Source: Bdellovibrionales bacterium (GTDB lineage: Bacteria; Bdellovibrionota; Bdellovibrionia; Bdellovibrionales; UBA1609). Taken from it: a stretch of DNA of 8,548 nucleotides. Positions 1-6,609 of the stretch are shown here, one piece after another. Every line of letters starts with the position of its first letter. Positions within the stretch are counted from its first letter, which is position 1. The notes beneath the pieces were generated by a model. It saw only the letters and a list, made by a program, of their open reading frames with translations, did not search any database and was not told the DNA's origin. A program made the position numbers and the translations under genes. The stretch is taken from positions 1 through 8,548 of the forward strand of contig JAGRAB010000131.1 of the NCBI GenBank assembly GCA_020435085.1. The letters run 5' to 3'.

Positions 1-1
1 T

Positions 2-1879
2 ACAATACTGGCTCACTTGATGGGCTATATCCCATTTGGAAATGTTGCTACTCGAATTAATTTTATGTCCGCTCTCAGTCAAATTGGAGCCGGCTTGATG
101 ATGTTTCTTCTTTTTAGAAGATGGATGAGAAATATTTGGGTTGCATGGCTTGTTGTTGGTATTTTTAGCTTTTCGCCGCTCATTTGGCGTTATGCAGTGG
201 TTGCAGAAGTATTTACACTCAATAATTTATTTCTCTCAAGTCTTCTTTATATTCTTTATCGATTTTATGAACAGCCTTCACGAAAATGGATTTTGTGGTT
301 TGCAGGAGTGTTTGGGCTTGCATGCTCACATCATCACACTATTTTATTTTTTATGGTTCCTATTTTTCTTACAGTGGTATTCTATCATCATAAACTCATT
401 TTTGAAGCCAAAACATTTTTTGCCGCCCTAGGAGTTTGGCTTTTAGGTTTCTTACCTTATCTTTATTTACCGTTTGCTTCAGCCCCTCTTTATATATTTA
501 ATTGGGGAAAAGCTCATACATGGCAGGGATTTAAAACTCACTTTTTTAGAAGCGAATATGGAACCTTTCAGTTAGCCTCTGGTGACAAAGATTATTCCAA
601 TTTTTTATTTAGTTTGGGTCAATACGCAAAAGACACTTTAGATCAATACCTTATTGTTGGAGTGATTCCTATACTGATTGCTTTATTTGTAATTATCCGC
701 GATTGGAAAAAACAGTCACAATTTGTAAAGACACTGGTCATCTCTGCCACTTTTTATTTATTGGTTTTTCATGTCTTAGCAAATATGGATCTCTCCAATC
801 GTTTATTTTACGATATTCAAAGCCGGTTCTGGATGGCTCCAAACATTGTTGCAAGTCTTCTTATGGGATACGGAATTCTTTATCTTGTTCGCAGAGGTCA
901 AGAGCAGTTCCCAAAAATGCTATGGGGACAAGCTCTTGCCGTTGGTTGTATTGGTTTGATTGGTCTTCAAGTAGGACTTCACTATAAAGTAGAGGATTAT
1001 TCAAAGAATACCGTTTTTGAAAAAGTCGGGCGATCCATGTTAGATTCACTTCCACAAAACGCTATTTTATTTTTACGTGGAGATATTTATGTGAATGCTG
1101 TGAGATATCTTCAAGAAGTGGAAGGGTATCGAAAAGATGTGGCCGCTCTCCCTTTTGACCTTTTGTGGTGGCCTTGGATGAAGGCCAATGTTGAAAAATC
1201 ATTACCACAGGTCACCTTACCAGGAGATGTTTACCGATATCAAAAACGTCAATACGGACAATTTCATTTAAAAGATCTTTTAGATGCCAACATTGGTCAT
1301 GCTGAAATTTTTATTGGTAAATTGCGATCAGATGAGATGCAAATCATCTCTAAAGATTATGAACTCTGGAATATGGGATTTCTCAATAAGGTGGAAAGAA
1401 AAGACAAGCCTTTTAATTTCAAAGAATACATGTCTGAGGCAAAAGCATTTGAAGACTATATGCCGCCAAAGAAGACAGAGATTCGTGATAAATCTTGGGA
1501 GGCTTTTGTCTATTACAATTACTGGGATCGTGAGTTGGATCGAGGAAGGCAAATCTTTGAAGAGGCAGCAAGACGAGGAAATGATCTGGAGTTGATTAAA
1601 TATGGTGCCAATATCATGAAAAAAATCATTGAGAACCACCCCAATCCGCCGTTGATTGTGTATAAAAACCTTGGAGTAGCTTATCAGTTTATGGGAAAAG
1701 TGGAACCCCAATATAACACCCTTATGGTGCAAGCTTGGAAGGAATACTTAAAAAGAAACCCTGTTAACGACCCAGATTTGAATAATATCAAAATACTTAT
1801 CTCTGCCTGGGAGAAAAAATATCAAGAAATCCTTAATCGTCAGACGTCATCTGTTGAAGAAAAGAAGAAAGCTGAGTGA
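2..1879 (+). CDS. DUF2723 family polytopic membrane protein, 5'-truncated by the window edge
   Basis: The reading frame is open from base 2 with no start needed, so the gene begins upstream; about 625 residues are visible. The visible N-terminus (LMGYIPFGNVATRIN, then a hydrophobic helix) and the stretch LIWRYAVVAEVFTLNNLF match the DUF2723 signature as I know it. That family is related to TMEM260 and to GT-C-type O-mannosyltransferase-like proteins. About nine hydrophobic segments lie between bases 60 and 990, for example around 65-115, 140-185, 285-385, 420-480, 650-700, 735-780, 835-885 and 925-975. From about base 1000 the protein is soluble. It contains a conserved-looking block (ILFLRGDIYVNAVRYLQ, then a Trp-rich DLLWWPW) and a helical, TPR-like tail with a charged C-terminus (EEKKKAE). 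The likely role is envelope glycosyl transfer or a related membrane function; the substrate is unknown. The 3' end overlaps convergent hisS by 47 bp. Confidence 0.85.
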   Translation, partial: TILAHLMGYIPFGNVATRINFMSALSQIGAGLMMFLLFRRWMRNIWVAWLVVGIFSFSPLIWRYAVVAEVFTLNNLFLSSLLYILYRFYEQPSRKWILWFAGVFGLACSHHHTILFFMVPIFLTVVFYHHKLIFEAKTFFAALGVWLLGFLPYLYLPFASAPLYIFNWGKAHTWQGFKTHFFRSEYGTFQLASGDKDYSNFLFSLGQYAKDTLDQYLIVGVIPILIALFVIIRDWKKQSQFVKTLVISATFYLLVFHVLANMDLSNRLFYDIQSRFWMAPNIVASLLMGYGILYLVRRGQEQFPKMLWGQALAVGCIGLIGLQVGLHYKVEDYSKNTVFEKVGRSMLDSLPQNAILFLRGDIYVNAVRYLQEVEGYRKDVAALPFDLLWWPWMKANVEKSLPQVTLPGDVYRYQKRQYGQFHLKDLLDANIGHAEIFIGKLRSDEMQIISKDYELWNMGFLNKVERKDKPFNFKEYMSEAKAFEDYMPPKKTEIRDKSWEAFVYYNYWDRELDRGRQIFEEAARRGNDLELIKYGANIMKKIIENHPNPPLIVYKNLGVAYQFMGKVEPQYNTLMVQAWKEYLKRNPVNDPDLNNIKILISAWEKKYQEILNRQTSSVEEKKKAE

Positions 1880-3086
1880 TCTTAATTTCCTGTTGGGCAC
1901 CTGTTTTAAGATCTTTCCAAGTGACTACGCCCCGTTGAATTTCATCATCCCCCATAATAAGAGCGGCTTTTGAGTTCATCTTATCAGCTCTTTTCATACG
2001 TTTAGAGAGGTTGCCAGAGTACCCCATATCAATAGTAAAACCTTCTTTTCGCAATTGGTGGCTCAACTTTAGGGCTTCTTTTTCAGCCGTCTCACCTAAT
2101 GGAACAACTGTCACTGGACTTTTTTGTTTTGGTGCTGACTTTGAGAGAAGAATGAGGCGTTCAATGCCAGCTGCAAACCCTACCCCAGGAGTTTGTGGGC
2201 CTCCCATGTCAGAGATGAGCTTGTCATAACGCCCCCCTGAGAGGATGGCATCTTGTGCTCCTAGGGCATCACTTTTAAATTCGAAAACCGTATGGCAATA
2301 ATAATCGAGCCCACGAACGAGTTTGTGATTTTTGTGAAAAGGAATACTTAATTTTGTGAGTCCATCCATGACGTCGTCATAAAATTTTTGAGACTCTGCA
2401 TTAAGAAAGTTTTCCAGTTGAGGGGCTGAAGTGATGAGTTCTTGATCCTTCTTATCTTTTGAATCAAGAATGCGTAAAGGGTTTGTTGTCAGTCGTTTTC
2501 GAGAATCTTCGCTAAGATCATTTTGAAATTTTTCGAAATAAGTGACAAGAGCCTTTCGAAAGGCATTTCGACTTTGATCGTCACCAATCGAGTTAATTTC
2601 AAGTCGAGCTGGATTTGTTAAATGGAGTTTTTCTAAAAGTGTATGAGCAAGGGAAAGAATCTCAATATCAGCGAGGGGCTTGCCGACGCCAAGTAATTCC
2701 ACTCCAAGTTGGTGAAACTGGCGTGTACGACCTTTTTGAGGACGTTCGTAACGAAACATTGGGCCTTGATAAAAAAGCTTTAAGGGTGTTAAGCGAGAGA
2801 GCCCTTCTGAAATAAAGGCGCGAGCAATAGGGGCTGTTCCTTCGGGGCGAAGGGTGAGAGATTCCCCGCCCCGGTCTTCAAAAGTATACATCTCTTTATT
2901 GACAATATCAGAGGCTTCTCCAAGAGTCCGTTGAAAGACGGATGTGAATTCAAAAATAGGAGTCGCTATTTCCTCAAAACCATAGCAAGCAGAAACGTTT
3001 CTCGCCGTTTCAATAATGTAATTGTGAATTTTTAAAGGCTCTCCCATGAGATCATGAGTGCCTCTGACGGGTTGTAATGAAGACAT
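1833..3086 (-). CDS. hisS: Histidine--tRNA ligase
   Basis: This class II aminoacyl-tRNA synthetase charges tRNA-His in the cytoplasm using ATP. The 417 residues match the usual bacterial length (about 420). Visible signatures in order: the N-terminal LQPVRGTHDL (residues 4-13); motif 1 around 39-65; TLRPEGTAPIAR (78-89); motif 2 FRYERPQKGRTRQFHQLGVE (111-130); the HisRS-specific motif LVRGLDYYCHTVFEF (256-270), whose R258 corresponds to the catalytic arginine of E. coli HisRS; and motif 3 GVGFAAGIERLIL (301-313). The anticodon-binding domain occupies about 323-410. The ATG at 3086 fits the canonical N-terminus. Only a weak AGG lies upstream, 11 nt from the ATG, so initiation may be leaderless. 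The gene is divergent from kynB over 62 bp. Its last 47 bp overlap the end of the DUF2723 gene on the other strand. Nothing ties it to the kynurenine genes beyond position. Confidence 0.97.
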   Translation of the reverse strand: MSSLQPVRGTHDLMGEPLKIHNYIIETARNVSACYGFEEIATPIFEFTSVFQRTLGEASDIVNKEMYTFEDRGGESLTLRPEGTAPIARAFISEGLSRLTPLKLFYQGPMFRYERPQKGRTRQFHQLGVELLGVGKPLADIEILSLAHTLLEKLHLTNPARLEINSIGDDQSRNAFRKALVTYFEKFQNDLSEDSRKRLTTNPLRILDSKDKKDQELITSAPQLENFLNAESQKFYDDVMDGLTKLSIPFHKNHKLVRGLDYYCHTVFEFKSDALGAQDAILSGGRYDKLISDMGGPQTPGVGFAAGIERLILLSKSAPKQKSPVTVVPLGETAEKEALKLSHQLRKEGFTIDMGYSGNLSKRMKRADKMNSKAALIMGDDEIQRGVVTWKDLKTGAQQEIKITQLSSFLQQMTSDD

Positions 3087-3088
3087 AA

Positions 3089-3120
3089 TTTACAATACCT
3101 GAGACGATCCATCGTGACAA
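3089..3120 (-). promoter_or_regulatory. Candidate hisS promoter
   Basis: Read on the minus strand, TTGTCA (3115-3120) is followed after exactly 17 bp by TATTGT (3092-3097). The matches to the sigma-70 consensus are 5/6 and 4/6. The -10 ends only five bases before the hisS ATG, so transcription would start at or next to the start codon. This agrees with the lack of a good Shine-Dalgarno sequence. The call rests on sequence inspection only; hexamers of this quality occur by chance. Confidence 0.35.
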
Positions 3121-3142
3121 CATCTCTGCTGACGGGTACATT
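3114..3142 (+). promoter_or_regulatory. Candidate kynB promoter, -35 shared with the hisS promoter
   Basis: GTGACA (3114-3119, 5/6 to consensus) is followed after 17 bp by TACATT (3137-3142, 4/6). The kynB ATG begins at 3149, so the predicted start site is again at the ATG. The -35 lies on the same bases as the hisS -35 on the opposite strand, so the two polymerases would compete for one site. A 5-bp dyad, ACGAT-CC-ATCGT (3104-3115), overlaps the hisS promoter spacer and the edge of the shared -35 and could be an operator. This is tentative. Confidence 0.3.
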
Positions 3143-3148
3143 GAAATT

Positions 3149-3790
3149 ATGGCTGAAATTATTGATATATCTCCTGAAATTCACTCAAAGATTGCAGTTT
3201 GGCCTGGAGATACGTCATTTTCTCAACGATTTCTTTGTTCTTTTAAGGGTGGGGGAAATCTTGACCTCTCAACAATAGAGACAACTGTTCATTTGGGTGC
3301 GCATACAGATGCCCCCAGCCATTATTCGCCTCAAGGTGATTCCATTGAAAAGCGGGATCTTTCTTATTATTATGGATCGGCTCAAGTGATTTCCGTTCAG
3401 ATAAAGCGGGGAGAGAGAATTTATCCAAAAGATATTTCTCATCCAATTCAATCACCACGCATTTTATTGGCAACAAACTCATTTCCTGACCCTGATCGAT
3501 TTAATGAAGATTTTTGTAGCTTATCACCAGAGTTGGTGGAATGGCTTGCTGAAAAAAATGTCTGTCTTGTGGGGATTGATACACCTTCGATTGATCCTTT
3601 TTCATCCAAAAAACTTGAAAGCCATAATGCTGTTTTTAAAAAAAATATGGCTGTTCTTGAAGGAATTGTATTGAGCCATGTGACAGAGGGGCTTTACACA
3701 CTTATCGCCTTCCCATTAAAAATAAGAGGGTCAGATGCCTCTCCCGTACGTGCTGTCCTGATTAGGTACGGACACACTTGTGGGACTTGA
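3149..3790 (+). CDS. kynB: Kynurenine formamidase (arylformamidase), cyclase family
   Basis: The enzyme hydrolyses N-formylkynurenine to kynurenine plus formate, the second step of tryptophan breakdown, in the cytoplasm. The 213 residues match the normal KynB length. The N-terminus IDISPEIHSKIAVWPGDTSF is typical and supports the ATG at 3149. The metal site HLGAHTDAPSH supplies H48, H52, D54 and the catalytic H58. H159 (ESHNAVF) and E171 (VLEGIVL) complete the binuclear site expected in the family. The core ends with the usual KIRGSDASPVRAVLI. The remaining eight residues, RYGHTCGT, are encoded by the left inverted repeat of the adjacent RAYT element, and the TGA stop also lies inside the repeat. 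Its metabolic partner kynA is convergent, on the far side of that element. PF04199 has other members, but the presence of kynA makes formamidase by far the most likely role. Confidence 0.92.
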   Translation: MAEIIDISPEIHSKIAVWPGDTSFSQRFLCSFKGGGNLDLSTIETTVHLGAHTDAPSHYSPQGDSIEKRDLSYYYGSAQVISVQIKRGERIYPKDISHPIQSPRILLATNSFPDPDRFNEDFCSLSPELVEWLAEKNVCLVGIDTPSIDPFSSKKLESHNAVFKKNMAVLEGIVLSHVTEGLYTLIAFPLKIRGSDASPVRAVLIRYGHTCGT

Positions 3791-3794
3791 AGCG
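3762..3794 (+). repeat. Left 33-nt inverted repeat of the RAYT element, coding for the KynB C-terminus
   Basis: It starts TTAGGTACGGACACACTTGT and continues to GAAGCG. It is an inverted copy of 4448-4480: 31 of 33 positions match, and the outer 26 (3762-3787) are identical without a break. Inside lies the small dyad CACA-CT-TGTG. In the kynB frame it reads Arg-Tyr-Gly-His-Thr-Cys-Gly-Thr-stop. The two mismatches against the right copy fall within the TGA stop codon (TGA here, CAA in the kynA sense at the other end). Confidence 0.95.
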
Positions 3795-3841
3795 TCAATT
3801 TTTTTGAATTTTTGGCAGAATTTTTGCTACTCCTCAAAAAT

Positions 3842-4447
3842 ATGCCACGAAAGTCTATTATATATACTCATTTATATCCGTATCACGTGTATGCTCGTTC
3901 AAATAATCGAGAATGGTTTTATCTACCAAAAGAAATAGTTTGGAATATTTTTGTTAAACACCTTACAGAAGCTTCTTTGCGATTTCGTTGTGAGATTATT
4001 TCTTTTATGCTTATGGATAACCACTATCATCTTATTATTTTTACGCATGAAGAATTTCTTTTGGGAGTCGTTATGCAATACCTGCAAATGTCCGTTTCTC
4101 GGAGTATTAACCGTCTAACAAACCGGACAAATCATGTTTTTGGTGGACCATACAAAGCCTCTTTAATTAAATCACCTCAACATTTTGCGGACATTTATAA
4201 GTACGTATATCGAAACCCTGTGGAAGCAAATATTGTTGGTAAAGTTGAAGACTACGCTTTTTCAAGCTTAATAAAAATAAACGATATACCTCTTAGCAGC
4301 CCTTCACCTTCATGGAGTGGGGAAATTCCTAAAGGAGAGGAGTTTATTCAATGGCTAAATAGTCCTATTGAAAGAAAATATATTGAGGCATTAAAGTTAG
4401 GCCTTCAAAGAACAACATTTAAACCTACTTTTCGACGTGGTTATTAA
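3842..4447 (+). CDS. REP-associated tyrosine transposase (RAYT), Y1/HUH family
   Basis: RAYTs are single-strand HUH transposases related to IS200/IS605 TnpA and are usually bracketed by inverted REP palindromes. The chosen ATG at 3842 gives 201 residues beginning MPRKSIIYTH, a typical RAYT N-terminus; a TTG at 3812 in the same frame would add ten atypical residues. Counting from 3842, the HUH metal motif is in MDNHYHLII (His61 and His63). The nucleophilic tyrosine lies in IYKYVYRNPVEA (119 or 121 by position), followed by the family's NPVxA signature. Both catalytic elements look intact. A C-terminal extension of about 60 residues follows, ending FKPTFRRGY. No Shine-Dalgarno sequence is visible; expression may depend on read-through from kynB, 51 nt upstream. 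The TAA stop directly abuts the right inverted repeat, and the last 23 bp overlap kynA antisense. Confidence 0.9.
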   Translation: MPRKSIIYTHLYPYHVYARSNNREWFYLPKEIVWNIFVKHLTEASLRFRCEIISFMLMDNHYHLIIFTHEEFLLGVVMQYLQMSVSRSINRLTNRTNHVFGGPYKASLIKSPQHFADIYKYVYRNPVEANIVGKVEDYAFSSLIKINDIPLSSPSPSWSGEIPKGEEFIQWLNSPIERKYIEALKLGLQRTTFKPTFRRGY

Positions 4448-5555
4448 CGCTTTGAGTCCCACAAGTGTGTCCGTACCTAAAGCCCAAGAGATCTTGAACC
4501 TCTTTTGGAAGTTCAGGGAGTGCGGATCTTGGTATAAAAAAGGTTGTGAGTTGAAAGAAATCATTAAAGATTTTATGCTTTTCGCTCGTTTGCTTTAAGT
4601 AATCATAACCAGAAGATCCACCTGTTCCAATTTTTGTTCCTAACATTCGTTTTGCCATCAAGGCATGACGGTAACGCCAGGTTGTCATGGTTTCATCAAG
4701 ATCTAATAACGCTTTAATCAGTTCGAAAGGGAGTTGAAGAATGGGTTGGTCTCTATAAAGTTGGATAAGGAGAGCGGCATGGATAGACTTATAAGAAAGA
4801 CGCCATTGCCCATTTTTAACAGCCTCATTATAGGCATTTTCATCAAAGAGAGTTTCAAATGTTGATCGTGCTTGGTCAATAATCTCTAAGTTCCTTTTAA
4901 TATCATTTTCACTGAGACCAGAGTGATTTTTTACGATAGAGGCTTCGCTATTAAAAGTGGATTTGACAGCCGTTTTATAGGCATTCCAAAAATCAAAATT
5001 TTCAAGATTTAAAAAAGGTGTCCTTTCTAGCCAAGCGTTGACGCGATCAAAAAGACTTGGTTGGTCTTCTATTTTTTTAACCAGAGGTGCGATATCCTCG
5101 GGAAGGCTTTTGTCATAAGAATGAGAGTTATATTTGAGTCTTTGTTCTGACTTAAGACCGAGAAGATTTTCAACCATTCGAAATTGGAAACTTTGAAAGC
5201 CAGAAGCTGGAAAAAGCATATCGCGGAACTCCAGAAAGTCTAAAGGAGTCATGGTTTCAATAATTTCGATTTGATCGAGGAGGATTCGTAAAATTTTTGT
5301 CACTCTCTGAAGGCGATTCACGATGAGTGCCATATCCCGCTCATCAATAAAATCGTTTTCAAAAATAAGGCCAATAGACTTTAATTCAGTTAAAATTTGC
5401 TTAAACCATAACTCATAAGTTTGATGAACAATAATAAATAACATCTCATCGTGAGCAGGGTTTTTAAACTCTTCACTTCGTAATTTTTGAGCATTGAGAA
5501 TTTTATCAAGCATGAGGTATTTATCATAGTCTATAGGAGGATAATTATATTTCAT
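4425..5555 (-). CDS. kynA: Tryptophan 2,3-dioxygenase, long eukaryote-like form
   Basis: This heme enzyme oxidises L-tryptophan to N-formylkynurenine, the first and committed step of the pathway. Visible motifs are HDEMLFIIVHQTYELWFKQI (35-54, with active-site H44), PASGFQSFQFR (116-126, substrate-carboxylate Arg), WRYRHALMAKRMLG (293-306, proximal heme ligand H297) and GTGGSSGYDYL (310-320, substrate-contacting Thr311). At 376 residues it exceeds the roughly 280-300 of the Xanthomonas type. The region 140-292, including RLSYKSIHAALLIQLYRDQP, resembles human TDO in order and wording. The conserved core ends near LLGF (356-359). After that comes RYGHTCGT from the inverted repeat, then QSVNNHVEK encoded antisense to the transposase 3' end. 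The start overlaps the upstream aldolase gene by 11 bp and has a good ribosome binding site. It is the last gene of the minus-strand operon. Confidence 0.96.
   Translation of the reverse strand: MKYNYPPIDYDKYLMLDKILNAQKLRSEEFKNPAHDEMLFIIVHQTYELWFKQILTELKSIGLIFENDFIDERDMALIVNRLQRVTKILRILLDQIEIIETMTPLDFLEFRDMLFPASGFQSFQFRMVENLLGLKSEQRLKYNSHSYDKSLPEDIAPLVKKIEDQPSLFDRVNAWLERTPFLNLENFDFWNAYKTAVKSTFNSEASIVKNHSGLSENDIKRNLEIIDQARSTFETLFDENAYNEAVKNGQWRLSYKSIHAALLIQLYRDQPILQLPFELIKALLDLDETMTTWRYRHALMAKRMLGTKIGTGGSSGYDYLKQTSEKHKIFNDFFQLTTFFIPRSALPELPKEVQDLLGFRYGHTCGTQSVNNHVEK
4448..4480 (-). repeat. Right 33-nt inverted repeat of the RAYT element, coding for the KynA C-terminus
   Basis: This is the inverted copy of 3762-3794. 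In the kynA direction it encodes Arg-Tyr-Gly-His-Thr-Cys-Gly-Thr and then CAA (Gln), where the left copy has TGA, so translation continues past the repeat. It begins on the base after the transposase TAA. The unbroken identity with the left copy covers 4455-4480. Confidence 0.95.
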
Positions 5556-6609
5556 TGTTTACACCTTTTTCTGAGAGTTGAAGAAGAGACGATTGAAATT
5601 CATTAATATCAGATTCTGTTGTATCAAAGCTTGTCATTAACCGAGCGATCCAGTGTTGGCTATCCCAAATATAAAAAAACTTATTTTCTTTTAGGGAAGT
5701 GGTCCATTTTTTAGGAAATTGAATAAATACCGCATTGGATTCCACCGGATAGCAAATATGAATATGAGGAAGACCTTTAATTTTTTCTTCAAGTAACTTG
5801 GCCATCATATGGGAATGTTCAGCGATTTTTAAATAAAGGTCATCTTGTAGGTAAGTATAAAACTGGATAGATAAAAAACGCATTTTTGAGGGTAATTGTA
5901 GATTTTGTTTTCTTACATATTTGAATTTTTTAATATGATCAGGATTCCATAAGAGGACAGCTTCGCCGCCAAGAAGCCCATTTTTAGTTCCTCCAAAACT
6001 TACTGCATCCGCAGGAAAAACTTGAAGTATTTCTTTAAAAGTTACTTTTAAATAAAAAGCAGCATTTGCCAATCGAGCTCCATCAATATGTATTTTCAGT
6101 TGATATTTTTGGGCAAATTCATGCAACTCCGAGAGTTCTTCTAATGTATAAACAGTTCCAAGTTCTGTGGGTTGGGTAATAGAGAGAAGCCCTGGTTGAC
6201 TAAAATGTTGGTCTCCAAGACGAATCATGTGTTTTTCTAATTCTTCTGGGGTCAGTTTCCCTTGTGAATTTGACTTTACAGGAATAAGTTTTACGCCAGC
6301 AATGGCTTCAGGGGCTCCGCACTCATCAATATTAAGGTGAGAAATGTCAGAGCAAAGAACACTTTGCCAACTTTCAATAAGAGTTTTTATAGAAAGAACA
6401 TTTGCTGCGGTGCCATTGAATACATAAAACGGTTGAGCATTATTTCCAAAAAGACTGCAAAATTTTTTCCTGACAAGCTCAGTAATAGAATCGGTTCCAT
6501 AGCTGGGAGCATGGGATTTGTTCACTTCAAAGAGAGCCTTTAAGATATGAGGATGAATACCAGAGTGATTATCTGATCCAAAACCCTTTTTAAAATTGAT
6601 TTCCAGCAT
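5545..6609 (-). CDS. PLP-dependent beta-eliminating lyase, low-specificity L-threonine aldolase-like
   Basis: A fold-type I PLP enzyme of 354 residues, the usual aldolase length. The N-terminus has the family-like GSDNHSGIHP (11-20) and PSYGTD (35-40). FNGTAANVLSI (64-74) is the PLP phosphate loop. H91 and E96 fit the aldolase cofactor-stacking region. IHIDGARLANA (173-183) gives D176 and R179 for the pyridine ring, and SFGGTKNGLLGGEAVLL (204-220) contains Schiff-base K209. The family normally cleaves L-threonine or allo-threonine to glycine and acetaldehyde. Here the gene overlaps kynA by 11 bp and the ureohydrolase gene by 20 bp. Because the cluster lacks kynureninase, a role on kynurenine or another aromatic amino acid is conceivable, but the sequence does not show it. 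An AGGG 8 nt before the ATG (6618-6621) supports the start. Confidence 0.85.
   Translation of the reverse strand: MLEINFKKGFGSDNHSGIHPHILKALFEVNKSHAPSYGTDSITELVRKKFCSLFGNNAQPFYVFNGTAANVLSIKTLIESWQSVLCSDISHLNIDECGAPEAIAGVKLIPVKSNSQGKLTPEELEKHMIRLGDQHFSQPGLLSITQPTELGTVYTLEELSELHEFAQKYQLKIHIDGARLANAAFYLKVTFKEILQVFPADAVSFGGTKNGLLGGEAVLLWNPDHIKKFKYVRKQNLQLPSKMRFLSIQFYTYLQDDLYLKIAEHSHMMAKLLEEKIKGLPHIHICYPVESNAVFIQFPKKWTTSLKENKFFYIWDSQHWIARLMTSFDTTESDINEFQSSLLQLSEKGVNNEI
5562..5567 (-). promoter_or_regulatory. kynA ribosome binding site
   Basis: AAGGTG lies 6 nt before the kynA ATG, inside the last codons of the aldolase gene. It supports the ATG at 5555 and translational coupling across the 11-bp overlap. 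Confidence 0.7.

Larger units (their letters stand above)
3762..4480 (+). mobile_element. RAYT/REPtron-like element, 719 bp, inserted between convergent kynB and kynA
   Basis: A single Y1 transposase gene is bracketed by near-perfect 33-nt inverted repeats whose inner edges are 653 bp apart. The right repeat begins on the base after the transposase stop codon. No target-site duplication is visible outside the repeats, as expected for HUH-type movement. What is unusual is that both repeats lie inside the coding ends of the flanking genes rather than in intergenic sequence. The boundaries are inferred from where repeat identity stops (bases 3761 and 4481 mismatch). Confidence 0.8.

Noticed and set aside
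1328..1732. Open frame of 134 codons on the minus strand inside the DUF2723 gene
   Set aside because: It is antisense to a convincing coding frame, has no recognisable domain and no start signals. The other long alternative frames in the window (for example 2011-2229 and 3243-3482) were rejected for the same reasons.
1841..1853. Inverted repeat CAGA-CGTCA-TCTG near the end of hisS, considered as a terminator
   Set aside because: It lies inside both coding ends, has a 4-bp stem and no T-run on either strand.
3787..3807. Possible rho-independent terminator after kynB (TTGA-AGCG-TCAA followed by seven T)
   Set aside because: The stem is only four A/T-rich base pairs, too weak to call. It may reduce read-through but cannot be supported.
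3806..3826. Direct repeat GAATTTTTG, two copies 12 bp apart, between the left repeat and the transposase
   Set aside because: It is a low-complexity T-rich repeat with no further copies noticed and is likely chance.
3812..3841. In-frame TTG that would add ten residues to the RAYT N-terminus
   Set aside because: The added residues (MAEFLLLLKN) do not resemble the family, whereas MPRKS at the ATG (3842) is a typical RAYT start. Neither start has a ribosome binding site.
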